Positions 1 to 5,862 of a DNA stretch of 5,894 bases are shown piece by piece. The translations under genes and the position numbers were made by a program. The notes under the pieces are model-generated. The model searched no databases. It was not told the DNA's origin and saw only the letters and a program-made list of their open reading frames with translations. Position 1 is the stretch's first letter; the number at the start of each line of letters is the position of its first letter. The stretch is taken from the NCBI GenBank assembly GCA_044433065.1, contig JAWXUA010000165.1:1-5894 (forward strand), in the 5' to 3' direction. The stretch is from Nitratidesulfovibrio sp044433065 (GTDB lineage Bacteria > Desulfobacterota > Desulfovibrionia > Desulfovibrionales > Desulfovibrionaceae).

Positions 1-6
1 GGGGGT

Positions 7-52
7 CTGGGGGAAGGGGAAACTTTCTCCAGAAAGTTGTCCCTTCCCCCAG
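7..52 (+). terminator. Terminator-like hairpin upstream of nifI1
   Basis: A G/C-rich left arm (7-28, CTGGGGGAAGGGG then AAACTTTCT) pairs with a right arm (31-52) around a two-base CC centre. One G-T pair (19/40) and one A-G mismatch (20/39) interrupt the stem. It is followed by TTTATC, a weak U tract. It lies 36 bases before the nifI1 start, so it probably ends or attenuates the transcript of the gene to the left (presumably nifH), or shields its 3' end. It shares its left-arm sequence with the hairpin after nifK. Confidence 0.7.
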
Positions 53-88
53 TTTATCAAAACCACGCGACAATTCTAAGGAGAAGAT

Positions 89-427
89 ATGTCCACCATT
101 ATGATTCGTGCCATTGTCCGTCCAGAAAAAGCTGATGCCGTCATGGTGGCGCTTATGGACGCTGGTTTTCCTGCTGTGACCAAATATTCCGTAGCTGGCC
201 GTGGTAAGCAACGCGGTATTAAGATTGGCGAAGTCACCTATGACGAAATCCCCAAGACCATGCTCATGAGCGTTGTTGCTGATCGCGATAAGGATTTTGT
301 GGTCAAGACCATCATGGAAGCCGCTCGTTCTGGCAACAAGGGTGCTTTTGGTGACGGTAAGATTTTTGTCAATGATGTTAGCGACGTGTACACCATCAGC
401 TCTGGCGTGAAAGAGGGGGAGGTGTAG
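89..427 (+). CDS. nifI1: NifI1, PII-like nitrogenase switch-off regulator
   Basis: A 112-residue PII-family (GlnB-like) protein. The N-terminal strand (MIRAIVRPEKADAV), the T-loop entry GRGKQRG (residues 37-43) and the B-loop signature SGNKGAFGDGKIFV (81-94) are all visible, and the length is normal for the family. With NifI2 it forms the complex known from Methanococcus maripaludis to bind the MoFe protein and inhibit nitrogenase after ammonium addition, with relief by 2-oxoglutarate. The T-loop is short compared with GlnB. There is a Tyr at residue 51, but the surrounding sequence differs from the uridylylated GlnB loop, so I do not infer uridylylation. The start is supported by AAGGAG (78-83) six bases-scale upstream of ATG. 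It is the first gene of the nifI1-I2-D-K unit and is cytoplasmic. Assignment to NifI1 rather than GlnB/GlnK rests on sequence style and on its place directly before nifI2 and nifDK. Confidence 0.95.
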   Translation: MSTIMIRAIVRPEKADAVMVALMDAGFPAVTKYSVAGRGKQRGIKIGEVTYDEIPKTMLMSVVADRDKDFVVKTIMEAARSGNKGAFGDGKIFVNDVSDVYTISSGVKEGEV

Positions 428-431
428 TTGC

Positions 432-806
432 ATGAAGGAAGTTATCGCCGTTGTGCGAATGAATATGATGAACCGCACCAAAAAGGCGCTGACAGAAGCT
501 GGCGTTAATGCCTTCTTCGCTCATGAAGCCCAAGGTCGTGGTCAAGGCTTTATCAATACAAAACTGCTTACTGGTGCTGAGGATGGCTATGAAGAAGCCG
601 CCGCATTACTTGGTGAAAAGGGCAAGTTGTACCCTAAGCGTATGATTACCGTTGTTGTTCCAAGTGAAGATGTGGACACTGTTGTGGAAACCATCATGGC
701 TGTGAACAAAACGGGCAAACCGGGTGATGGCAAGATTTTTGTTCTGCCTCTTGGCGACGCCATTCGCGTGCGTAGCGGCGAAACTGGCGAACAATCCATC
801 ATGTAG
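432..806 (+). CDS. nifI2: NifI2, second PII-like nitrogenase regulator
   Basis: A 124-residue PII-family protein and the partner of NifI1. Visible marks are the N-terminal MKEVIAVVRMNMMNRTKKAL, the GRGQG T-loop entry (35-39), the NifI2-type segment GEKGKLYPKRMITVVV (61-76) and the B-loop signature TGKPGDGKIFVLPL (94-107). The longer T-loop and the GKLYPKR segment distinguish NifI2 from NifI1. In methanogens NifI1 and NifI2 form a hetero-oligomer that blocks electron transfer to the MoFe protein, and 2-oxoglutarate and ATP relieve this. The gene begins four bases after the nifI1 stop, with a purine-rich Shine-Dalgarno stretch (GAGGGGGAGG, 413-422) inside the end of nifI1, so the two are probably translationally coupled. 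nifD follows after 14 bases. Confidence 0.95.
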   Translation: MKEVIAVVRMNMMNRTKKALTEAGVNAFFAHEAQGRGQGFINTKLLTGAEDGYEEAAALLGEKGKLYPKRMITVVVPSEDVDTVVETIMAVNKTGKPGDGKIFVLPLGDAIRVRSGETGEQSIM

Positions 807-820
807 TAGGGGAGGACAAA

Positions 821-2458
821 ATGGCCACAAAGCAAAAGCTGGTACAATGGGACCCAACGGATATTAAGGCAGAAATGCTGAAAAAGTATCCACCAAAGGT
901 TGCCCGTAAGCGTGCCAAACAAATTATGATCAATGAAGCACAAGGCAGTGAAACACCTGAAATTCAAGCCAATGTGCGTACTATCCCAGGTATTATCACC
1001 ATGCGTGGTTGTACCTATGCAGGTTGTAAGGGCGTTATTCTTGGTCCAACTCGTGACTTTGTAAATATCACCCACGGCCCAATCGGTTGCGGTTTTTACT
1101 CTTGGCTGACTCGTCGTAACCAAACCGACGCCTCTGCTCCTGATGCTGAAAACTATATTCCTTACTGCTTCTCCACGGACATGCAAGAAGAGGACATCAT
1201 CTTCGGTGGTGAAAAGAAACTCGCTCGTGCAATCCAAGAAGCATATGACACCTTCCATCCTAAGGCTATTGCTGTTTTCGCAACATGTCCTGTGGGCCTC
1301 ATTGGTGACGACATCCACGCCGTTGCTAAGAAGATGAAGGAAAAGCTTGGCGACTGTAACGTCTTCGCCTTCTCCTGTGAAGGTTATAAGGGCGTATCCC
1401 AGTCCGCCGGTCACCACATCGCCAACAACCAGATTTTCCGTCACGTTGTGGGCAAAACTGAGATCCAACGCACCGAAAAGTACAAAATCAATCTTCTTGG
1501 TGAATACAATATCGGTGGTGACGGCTTTGAAATTGACCGCGTGCTGAAAAAGTGTGGCATTACCAATATTGCGACCTTCTCCGGCAACTCCAGCTATGAC
1601 CAATTTGCTACTGCACCACAAGCTGACCTCAGCTGTGTTATGTGTCACCGCTCCATCAACTATGTAGCTGACATGCTTGAAGTTAAATATGGTATTCCAT
1701 GGATTAAGGTCAACTTCATCGGCGCTGAAGCAACAGCTAAGTCGCTGCGCAAAATCGCTGAATACTTTGGCGATCAAGAGCTCATCGACCGCGTTGAAGC
1801 TGTCATTGCTGAAGAAATGGTCGCTGTTAAGGCTGCTGCCGCTAAGGTGCTTCCAAACACCACAGGCAAGACCGCTATGCTTTTCGTTGGTGGTTCCCGT
1901 GCGCACCACTACCAAGAGCTCTTCGCTGAAATGGGCATGACAACTCTTGCAGCAGGTTACGAATTTGCTCACCGTGACGACTATGAAGGCCGTCATATTA
2001 TTCCTGACCTCAAGCCAGACGCTGACAGCCGTAACATTGAAGAACTCGAAGTCGTAGCCGACGAAGCCAACTTCAAGGTTCGTAAGACCCCTGAAGAATT
2101 GGCAAAGCTCGAAGCTGCTGGCTACAAGTTCAAGCATTACGATGGCATGGTCCCCGACATGGACAAGGGTACCATCGTCATCGACGACATTAACCAATAC
2201 GAAGTCGAGAAGCTTGTAGAACTCTTGAAGCCAGACCTGTTCTGCGCAGGCATCAAGGAAAAGTTCTCCATCCAAAAGCTCGGCATTCCGCTGAAGCAAT
2301 TGCACAGCTATGACTCTGGTGGTCCTTACGCTGGCTTTGAAGGCGCAGTTAACTTCTACGTTGAAATTGACCGCCTCGTAAGCAGCAAGGTTTGGAGTTA
2401 CATGAAGGCTCCTTGGCAAGAAACTCCCGAACTTTCAGCTACATACGTCTGGGAATAG
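821..2458 (+). CDS. nifD: Nitrogenase MoFe protein alpha subunit NifD
   Basis: The alpha chain of dinitrogenase, which with NifK forms the alpha2beta2 MoFe protein reducing N2 to ammonia with electrons from NifH. It has 545 residues. P-cluster ligands are Cys64 (RGCTYAGCKG), Cys90 (HGPIGCGFYSW) and Cys156 (ATCPVGLIGDD). FeMo-cofactor ligands are Cys275 (VMCHRSINY) and His495 (LHSYDSGGPY). Active-site equivalents of Azotobacter Arg96, Gln191, His195, Arg359, Glu380 and Phe381 are Arg98, Gln194, His198, Arg360, Glu381 and Phe382. An insertion at about residues 391-444, after GYEFAHRDDY, is the mark of the Clostridium-type (group III) alpha subunit. ATG follows a strong GGGGAGG (809-815). One oddity is Ser499 where Azotobacter and Clostridium have a Tyr four residues after the cofactor His. 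All ligands distinguish it from the paralogue NifE and from Vnf/Anf subunits. It looks intact and functional. Confidence 0.98.
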   Translation: MATKQKLVQWDPTDIKAEMLKKYPPKVARKRAKQIMINEAQGSETPEIQANVRTIPGIITMRGCTYAGCKGVILGPTRDFVNITHGPIGCGFYSWLTRRNQTDASAPDAENYIPYCFSTDMQEEDIIFGGEKKLARAIQEAYDTFHPKAIAVFATCPVGLIGDDIHAVAKKMKEKLGDCNVFAFSCEGYKGVSQSAGHHIANNQIFRHVVGKTEIQRTEKYKINLLGEYNIGGDGFEIDRVLKKCGITNIATFSGNSSYDQFATAPQADLSCVMCHRSINYVADMLEVKYGIPWIKVNFIGAEATAKSLRKIAEYFGDQELIDRVEAVIAEEMVAVKAAAAKVLPNTTGKTAMLFVGGSRAHHYQELFAEMGMTTLAAGYEFAHRDDYEGRHIIPDLKPDADSRNIEELEVVADEANFKVRKTPEELAKLEAAGYKFKHYDGMVPDMDKGTIVIDDINQYEVEKLVELLKPDLFCAGIKEKFSIQKLGIPLKQLHSYDSGGPYAGFEGAVNFYVEIDRLVSSKVWSYMKAPWQETPELSATYVWE

Positions 2459-2462
2459 GAGG
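2457..2462 (+). promoter_or_regulatory. nifK ribosome binding site overlapping the nifD stop
   Basis: A consensus AGGAGG sits five bases before the nifK ATG and begins inside the nifD TAG stop codon. Such an overlap fits translational coupling, which would help keep NifD and NifK at equal amounts. Seen directly; the coupling is inference. Confidence 0.75.
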
Positions 2463-2467
2463 AGCAC

Positions 2468-3841
2468 ATGTTATTACGTCATACTCCAAAAGAAATTAAA
2501 GAACGCAACTCCTTGGTGATTAACCCAGCCAAGACGTGTCAGCCAATCGGCGCTATGTACGCCGCTCTCGGTATCCACGGTTGCCTTCCACATAGCCACG
2601 GTTCCCAAGGTTGCTGTGCCTACCATCGTAGCACCCTGACCCGTCACTACAAAGAACCTATATCAGCGGCGACCTCTTCTTTCACAGAAGGTGCTTCCGT
2701 TTTCGGTGGTCAAGCCAACCTCTTGCAAGCCATTGAAAACATTTTCACCGTCTACGAACCAGAAGTTATCGCAATCCATACAACCTGTCTTTCCGAGACC
2801 ATCGGTGACGACTTGAACCAAATCCGTGACAAGGCCACCAAGGAAGGCAAAATTCCTGCTGGCAAAACCGTCATCGGTGCATCAACCCCAAGTTATGCAG
2901 GTTCCCACGTTACTGGTTTCTCCAACATGGTCAAGGCCATGGCTGGTCTTGCAGAAAAGACTGGTACCAAAAACGGCAAGGTCAACATCATCCCTGGTTG
3001 GGTTGAACCTGCTGACATGGAAGAACTTAAGCGTCTCGCCGCAGTCGTCGGTGTTGAGAACATCATGTTCCCAGATACCTCTGGCGTCCTCAACGGTCCT
3101 CTCTCTGGTGAATACCACATGTTCCCTAAGGGTGGCGTGACCATCTCTGAACTTAAGTCCGCAGGCGACTCCATCGGTACCTTGGCTCTCGGTCAATGGT
3201 GTTCCTCAGATGCCGCCCGTGCCTTGAACTCAGCGCATAAAGTACCTTGTAAAATCCTCGACATGCCTTTCGGCTTGCTCGCCACGGACCGCTTCATCGA
3301 CGCACTGCGCACCATCGCTGGTGTCAGCGTGCCAGATGAAATCGCTCATGAACGCGGCCAGCTCGTAGACATGATGTCGGACATGCATCAGTACTTCTAC
3401 CACAAGAAAGTTGCTCTTGTTGGTGACCCAGACCAACTCATTGCCATGACCGAGTTCCTCGTATCCATCGACATGTGCCCTGTGCACATCGTCACCGGTA
3501 CACCTGGCAAGAAGTTTGAAAAGCGTATTAAGGAACTCACCGCAAATATGCCTTTTGAAGTTAACGTTAAAGCAGCAGGCGACATGTTCACGCTCCACCA
3601 GTGGATCAAGAATGACCCTGTCGACGTCATCATCGGTAACACCTACTGCAAGTACATCGCACGCGACGAAGATATCCCATTCGTTCGTTGGGGCTTCCCA
3701 ATCCTCGACCGCGTTGGCCACCAGTACTTCCCAACCGTGGGCTACAAGGGCGGTCTCCGTCTCCTTGAAAAAATCCTCGGTGTCCTCCTCGATCGCCGCG
3801 ACCGCGACGCCTCTGAGGAAAAGTTTGAATTAGTTTACTAG
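2468..3841 (+). CDS. nifK: Nitrogenase MoFe protein beta subunit NifK
   Basis: The beta chain of dinitrogenase, partner of NifD. It supplies half the P-cluster ligands and part of the docking face for the Fe protein. P-cluster residues are Cys24 (AKTCQPIGAMYAALG), Cys49 (HGSQGCCAYHR) and Cys107 (HTTCLSETIGDD), with the conserved Ser142 in TPSYAGSHVTGF equivalent to Azotobacter beta-Ser188. The C-terminal segments TGTPGKKF, HQWIKN, NTYCKYIARDEDIPFVRWGFPILDR (read in parts) and VGYKGGLRLLEKI are typical. At 457 residues it matches the short Clostridium-type beta subunit and lacks the N-terminal extension of the roughly 520-residue Azotobacter type, which fits the group III NifD next to it. It starts nine bases after nifD. 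Codon use shifts towards C-ending codons, as expected for a highly expressed gene. A strong hairpin begins 24 bases after the stop, so this is probably the end of the operon. No defects seen. Confidence 0.98.
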   Translation: MLLRHTPKEIKERNSLVINPAKTCQPIGAMYAALGIHGCLPHSHGSQGCCAYHRSTLTRHYKEPISAATSSFTEGASVFGGQANLLQAIENIFTVYEPEVIAIHTTCLSETIGDDLNQIRDKATKEGKIPAGKTVIGASTPSYAGSHVTGFSNMVKAMAGLAEKTGTKNGKVNIIPGWVEPADMEELKRLAAVVGVENIMFPDTSGVLNGPLSGEYHMFPKGGVTISELKSAGDSIGTLALGQWCSSDAARALNSAHKVPCKILDMPFGLLATDRFIDALRTIAGVSVPDEIAHERGQLVDMMSDMHQYFYHKKVALVGDPDQLIAMTEFLVSIDMCPVHIVTGTPGKKFEKRIKELTANMPFEVNVKAAGDMFTLHQWIKNDPVDVIIGNTYCKYIARDEDIPFVRWGFPILDRVGHQYFPTVGYKGGLRLLEKILGVLLDRRDRDASEEKFELVY

Positions 3842-3864
3842 TTTTGGGTAATTGATTGAAGTAA

Positions 3865-3908
3865 CTGGGGGAAGGGAAACCCTTTGGAAAGGGTTTCCCT
3901 TCCCCCAG
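3865..3908 (+). terminator. Perfect 21-bp hairpin after nifK
   Basis: The arm 3865-3885 (CTGGGGGAAGGG, AAACCCTTT) is the exact reverse complement of 3888-3908, separated by GG, so the practical loop is a few A/T/G bases. No T tract follows (the next bases are ACCTCC), so it may act as a factor-assisted terminator or a 3'-end stabiliser rather than a classical intrinsic terminator. It is placed right after the last gene of nifI1-I2-D-K and is nearly identical in its arm to the hairpin at 7-52. Confidence 0.8.
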
Positions 3909-3909
3909 A

Positions 3910-3947
3910 CCTCCATCCCTTCCTAAACTTTTTAATTGCGGTGGATG
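3910..3947 (-). repeat. Intergenic repeat flank, copy 1 (inverted)
   Basis: Read on the - strand, this stretch is CATCCACCG then CAATTAAAAAGTTT then AGGAAGGGATGGAGG, leading into the TCTGGGGG hairpin arm. The same order, CATCCAC-AATTAAAAAGTTTT-GAAGGATGGGG, occurs on the + strand at 5863-5894, and the GGGGGTCTGGGGGAAGGGG continuation is what starts the window at position 1. The three places look like pieces of one intergenic element with a hairpin core and an A/T-rich flank. The rest of the gap to nifB (3948-4033) shows no gene and no convincing promoter. Confidence 0.55.
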
Positions 3948-4033
3948 AGTGTTCCTTGAAAGGGATTTTCGGCCGCATGGGAGAGGAAGAGAGGAGTGTT
4001 TGTTAAACTTTTAAAGGCTTAAGGTAGTTTTAT

Positions 4034-5284
4034 ATGACCAACATAAATTCTGATTTGCACCCTTGTTTCGGTGCCAAAGGCCGAGCAAGCACTGGTCGTA
4101 TCCATCTGCCTGTAGCCTGTTTACGCAATAGCCGCTTGCGCTACGGTGTCCGTGAAAGCAAAGGCGTCATGATGTCGCCAAATCAAGCCTTGGCACATTT
4201 GCAAGAGGCTGTAGATGCTGGGAAAAATGTTGGAATGGTAGGTATTTGCGGTCTTGGCGAACCTTTTGCCAATCCAGAAGCTACCATGAAGACCTTGAGC
4301 TTGGTGCGCGAAGCTTATCCAGAAATGCAACTCTGCGTGACCACCAACGGTATGCGCGTAGCACCCTATGCTAAAGAGCTGGCCAAGATTGGTATTTCTC
4401 ACATCACCTTTGAAATGCACGCGGTAGATGCTTCCATTGCAGAACAAATTTACGCTTGGATTCGTCCAGCAAAGAAGACCATACCACTTGCCGAAGGCGT
4501 GGCCTATCTCATCAAAGAGCAGGTTGAAGCTATTATGGCATGCAAGGAAGCAGGGCTCACGGTCAAAGTAAATACCACACTTTTTGGTGATATTAACGCG
4601 GACCATATCGAAGCCATCGCCTGTACCATGTCCGGTCTTGGTGTGGACATTATGTCTGTGGCTCCCTGTCCTGCTAGTGAGGAAAATGTGGCTGGCACCG
4701 TGGCTCACGATATCACAGCTGAAGCCGATGCAGATGGCTCCATGGTTCCCACAGCCGAAGCTCTGCAAGCTGCTCGTGAAGCTGTAGCACGCCACATGCC
4801 ACTCATGGCTGACTGGGATCAATGCGGCTATGAACCACTTGGTCAAACTGAAGTTGTTGTGAATACGTCCTGTGATGCCAACTCGGATACAGCTCTTGTT
4901 GGTGCTCCTGAAAAAGGACCTTTCATCCCTAAGCCCACAGCCTCACGCCCTAATGTGGCTGTGGCTAGTGCTGGCGGCATGGAAGTGGACACGCACCTTG
5001 GCCATGCTCAAAAATTTCTTATTTATGGGCCGCGTGAAGATGGTCTTGCTTGCCTTCTTGAAGCACGCAATGCCCCAGAAGCTGGCGGTGGTGATAGCCG
5101 TTGGCAAACGTTGTCCGCCACACTTTCTGACTGCTTTGCTGTGCTCGTATCTGGCGCCGGCCAAAAGCCCCGTCAGGTGCTCGCCGACAATGGCATTTAC
5201 GTCTTTACTGGAGATTGGGAAATCTCTGGCATAGTTGACGTGCTTTACGGTGGTGGAAAGAAAGGCAAAAAAAATAAAAAATAA
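4034..5284 (+). CDS. nifB: NifB-like protein lacking radical-SAM cysteines, with NifX-like C-terminal domain
   Basis: A 416-residue protein with NifB architecture. NifB normally uses SAM and [4Fe-4S] clusters to build NifB-co, the Fe-S core of the FeMo-cofactor. Recognisable marks are HPCF (9-12), GRIHLPVA (21-28), RESKGV (40-45, like NESRPGV), GLGEPFANP (73-81), LCVTTNG (100-106), HAVDASIAEQIYAWI (129-143) and VKVNTTLFGDIN (177-188). A NifX/NafY-like domain spans about 305-405 (HLGHAQ at 321; DCFAVLVSGAGQKPRQVL at 366-383). The CxxxCxxC motif expected just after HLPVA is absent: residues 29-38 read CLRNSRLRYG, and the region is about ten residues shorter than in typical NifB. The later HCxxC reads DWDQC (260-264). 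The frame is open throughout, with TAAGG (4020-4024) before ATG. It ends in a Lys-rich tail. Family membership is firm; NifB catalysis is doubtful. Confidence 0.85.
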   Translation: MTNINSDLHPCFGAKGRASTGRIHLPVACLRNSRLRYGVRESKGVMMSPNQALAHLQEAVDAGKNVGMVGICGLGEPFANPEATMKTLSLVREAYPEMQLCVTTNGMRVAPYAKELAKIGISHITFEMHAVDASIAEQIYAWIRPAKKTIPLAEGVAYLIKEQVEAIMACKEAGLTVKVNTTLFGDINADHIEAIACTMSGLGVDIMSVAPCPASEENVAGTVAHDITAEADADGSMVPTAEALQAAREAVARHMPLMADWDQCGYEPLGQTEVVVNTSCDANSDTALVGAPEKGPFIPKPTASRPNVAVASAGGMEVDTHLGHAQKFLIYGPREDGLACLLEARNAPEAGGGDSRWQTLSATLSDCFAVLVSGAGQKPRQVLADNGIYVFTGDWEISGIVDVLYGGGKKGKKNKK

Positions 5285-5299
5285 ACGGCTTCTTTTGCC

Positions 5300-5399
5300 T
5301 TCTGGCGCCTGTTCGATTGAGGGCGGACTCGTATTTTACTACGGTTACGTATGCCTCTATACGCGCCCTTCGTAAAACACTTCGTCCGCCTCGCCAGAA
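5300..5399. repeat. 100-bp nested imperfect inverted repeat between nifB and the ferredoxin gene
   Basis: Outer arms TTCTGGCG (5300-5307) and CGCCAGAA (5392-5399) pair perfectly. Inside them GGCGGAC (5322-5328) pairs with GTCCGCC (5384-5390), GTATTTTAC (5331-5339) pairs with GTAAAACAC (5372-5380) with one mismatch, and CGTAT (5348-5352) pairs with ATACG (5359-5363) around a six-base loop. It contains no gene. It begins 15 bases after the nifB-like stop. It could be a folded RNA 3' end, an attenuator or processing site ahead of the ferredoxin gene, or a small palindromic mobile repeat. There is no T tract directly after it. Confidence 0.7.
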
Positions 5400-5460
5400 A
5401 ACAAAATAAGCTCGTTTATAAAATTTGTTGGATAAAAGTTTATTTTTAAAAAAGTTATGC

Positions 5461-5466
5461 AAGGAG
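5461..5466 (+). promoter_or_regulatory. Ribosome binding site fixing the ferredoxin start
   Basis: AAGGAG lies six bases before ATG 5473. An in-frame TTG at 5425 would extend the protein by 16 residues that do not belong to the family (MLDKSLFLKKLCKENN), and it has no ribosome binding site. The start at 5473 is therefore preferred. Confidence 0.85.
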
Positions 5467-5472
5467 AACAAC

Positions 5473-5772
5473 ATGGCCATTCCAGAACGACTCATTTTAG
5501 TATGCCAAAGCTTCCGCAATGGTGGTGAACCTAAGGGTATTTGCCATAAGCAGACGGACGGCCTTTTGCAGTACATGGAAGAGGAAATCCTTGATCGCGG
5601 CCTTGATATTCAGGTTGTGGCTACTGGTTGTCTTAAGCAGTGCGAAGTTGGCCCAGTTATGGTTGTTCAGCCTGACAATTGGTGGTTCAAGAATATGGGT
5701 AGCGAAGCCGCCATTGATGCTGTGCTTGACGGCATTGAGGATGGCGAGCCAGCGGCTGACTACCTGATTTAA
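5473..5772 (+). CDS. Nif-associated [2Fe-2S] ferredoxin, thioredoxin-like fold
   Basis: A 99-residue protein of the thioredoxin-like [2Fe-2S] ferredoxin family, the type of the Clostridium pasteurianum 2Fe-2S ferredoxin and its Azotobacter counterpart, both linked to nitrogenase. The four expected ligands are present at Cys11, Cys24, Cys53 and Cys57 (CQSF...GICHKQTDG and TGCLKQCEVGPVMVV), followed by the family's PDNWWF segment (67-72). The length agrees with the family. The clostridial protein interacts with the MoFe protein, so a role in electron transfer or in nitrogenase protection or assembly is plausible here, but the exact role is inference. No signal peptide or membrane segment, so cytoplasmic. 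It lies 188 bases after the nifB-like gene, with the nested inverted repeat in the gap, so it may be transcribed partly on its own. After its stop, 5773-5894 holds no gene. Confidence 0.92.
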   Translation: MAIPERLILVCQSFRNGGEPKGICHKQTDGLLQYMEEEILDRGLDIQVVATGCLKQCEVGPVMVVQPDNWWFKNMGSEAAIDAVLDGIEDGEPAADYLI

Positions 5773-5862
5773 TACCTTTTTGTCTTACAACTTAAATTCC
5801 TACTCGAAAAATTCATCTTTCATCCCCCATGTGGCCGTAAACTTTCTTAAAAAACGTCTCAT

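Noticed and set aside
587..2419. A 610-codon open frame on the - strand opposite nifD
   Set aside because: It lies antisense to an unmistakable nifD with all its ligands. The translation shows no known family features and looks like a shadow of nifD codon bias. No ribosome binding site argument supports it.
3841..4033. A NifA binding site (TGT-N10-ACA) before the nifB-like gene
   Set aside because: No matching pair with the right spacing was found in this gap.
4118..4147. A single frameshift hiding the CxxxCxxC motif in the nifB-like gene
   Set aside because: Neither alternative + frame over this stretch encodes a CxxxCxxC, and the frame continues correctly on both sides. Multiple compensating errors cannot be excluded without raw reads.
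4187..4204. Possible sigma-54 promoter (TTGGCACATTTGCA)
   Set aside because: It resembles TGGCAC...TTGC, but the GG and GC elements are only seven bases apart instead of ten, and it lies inside the nifB-like coding sequence.
4121..4846. A 241-codon open frame on the - strand opposite the nifB-like gene
   Set aside because: Antisense shadow of a recognisable coding frame, with no domain features.
5425..5455. Possible sigma-70 promoter before the ferredoxin gene (TTGTTG with an A/T-rich -10)
   Set aside because: The -10 is only TAAAAA in a generally A/T-rich stretch, so the match is too weak to list as a feature.
5425..5472. Upstream TTG start for the ferredoxin
   Set aside because: The extra residues are not typical of the family, and the AAGGAG site points to ATG at 5473.
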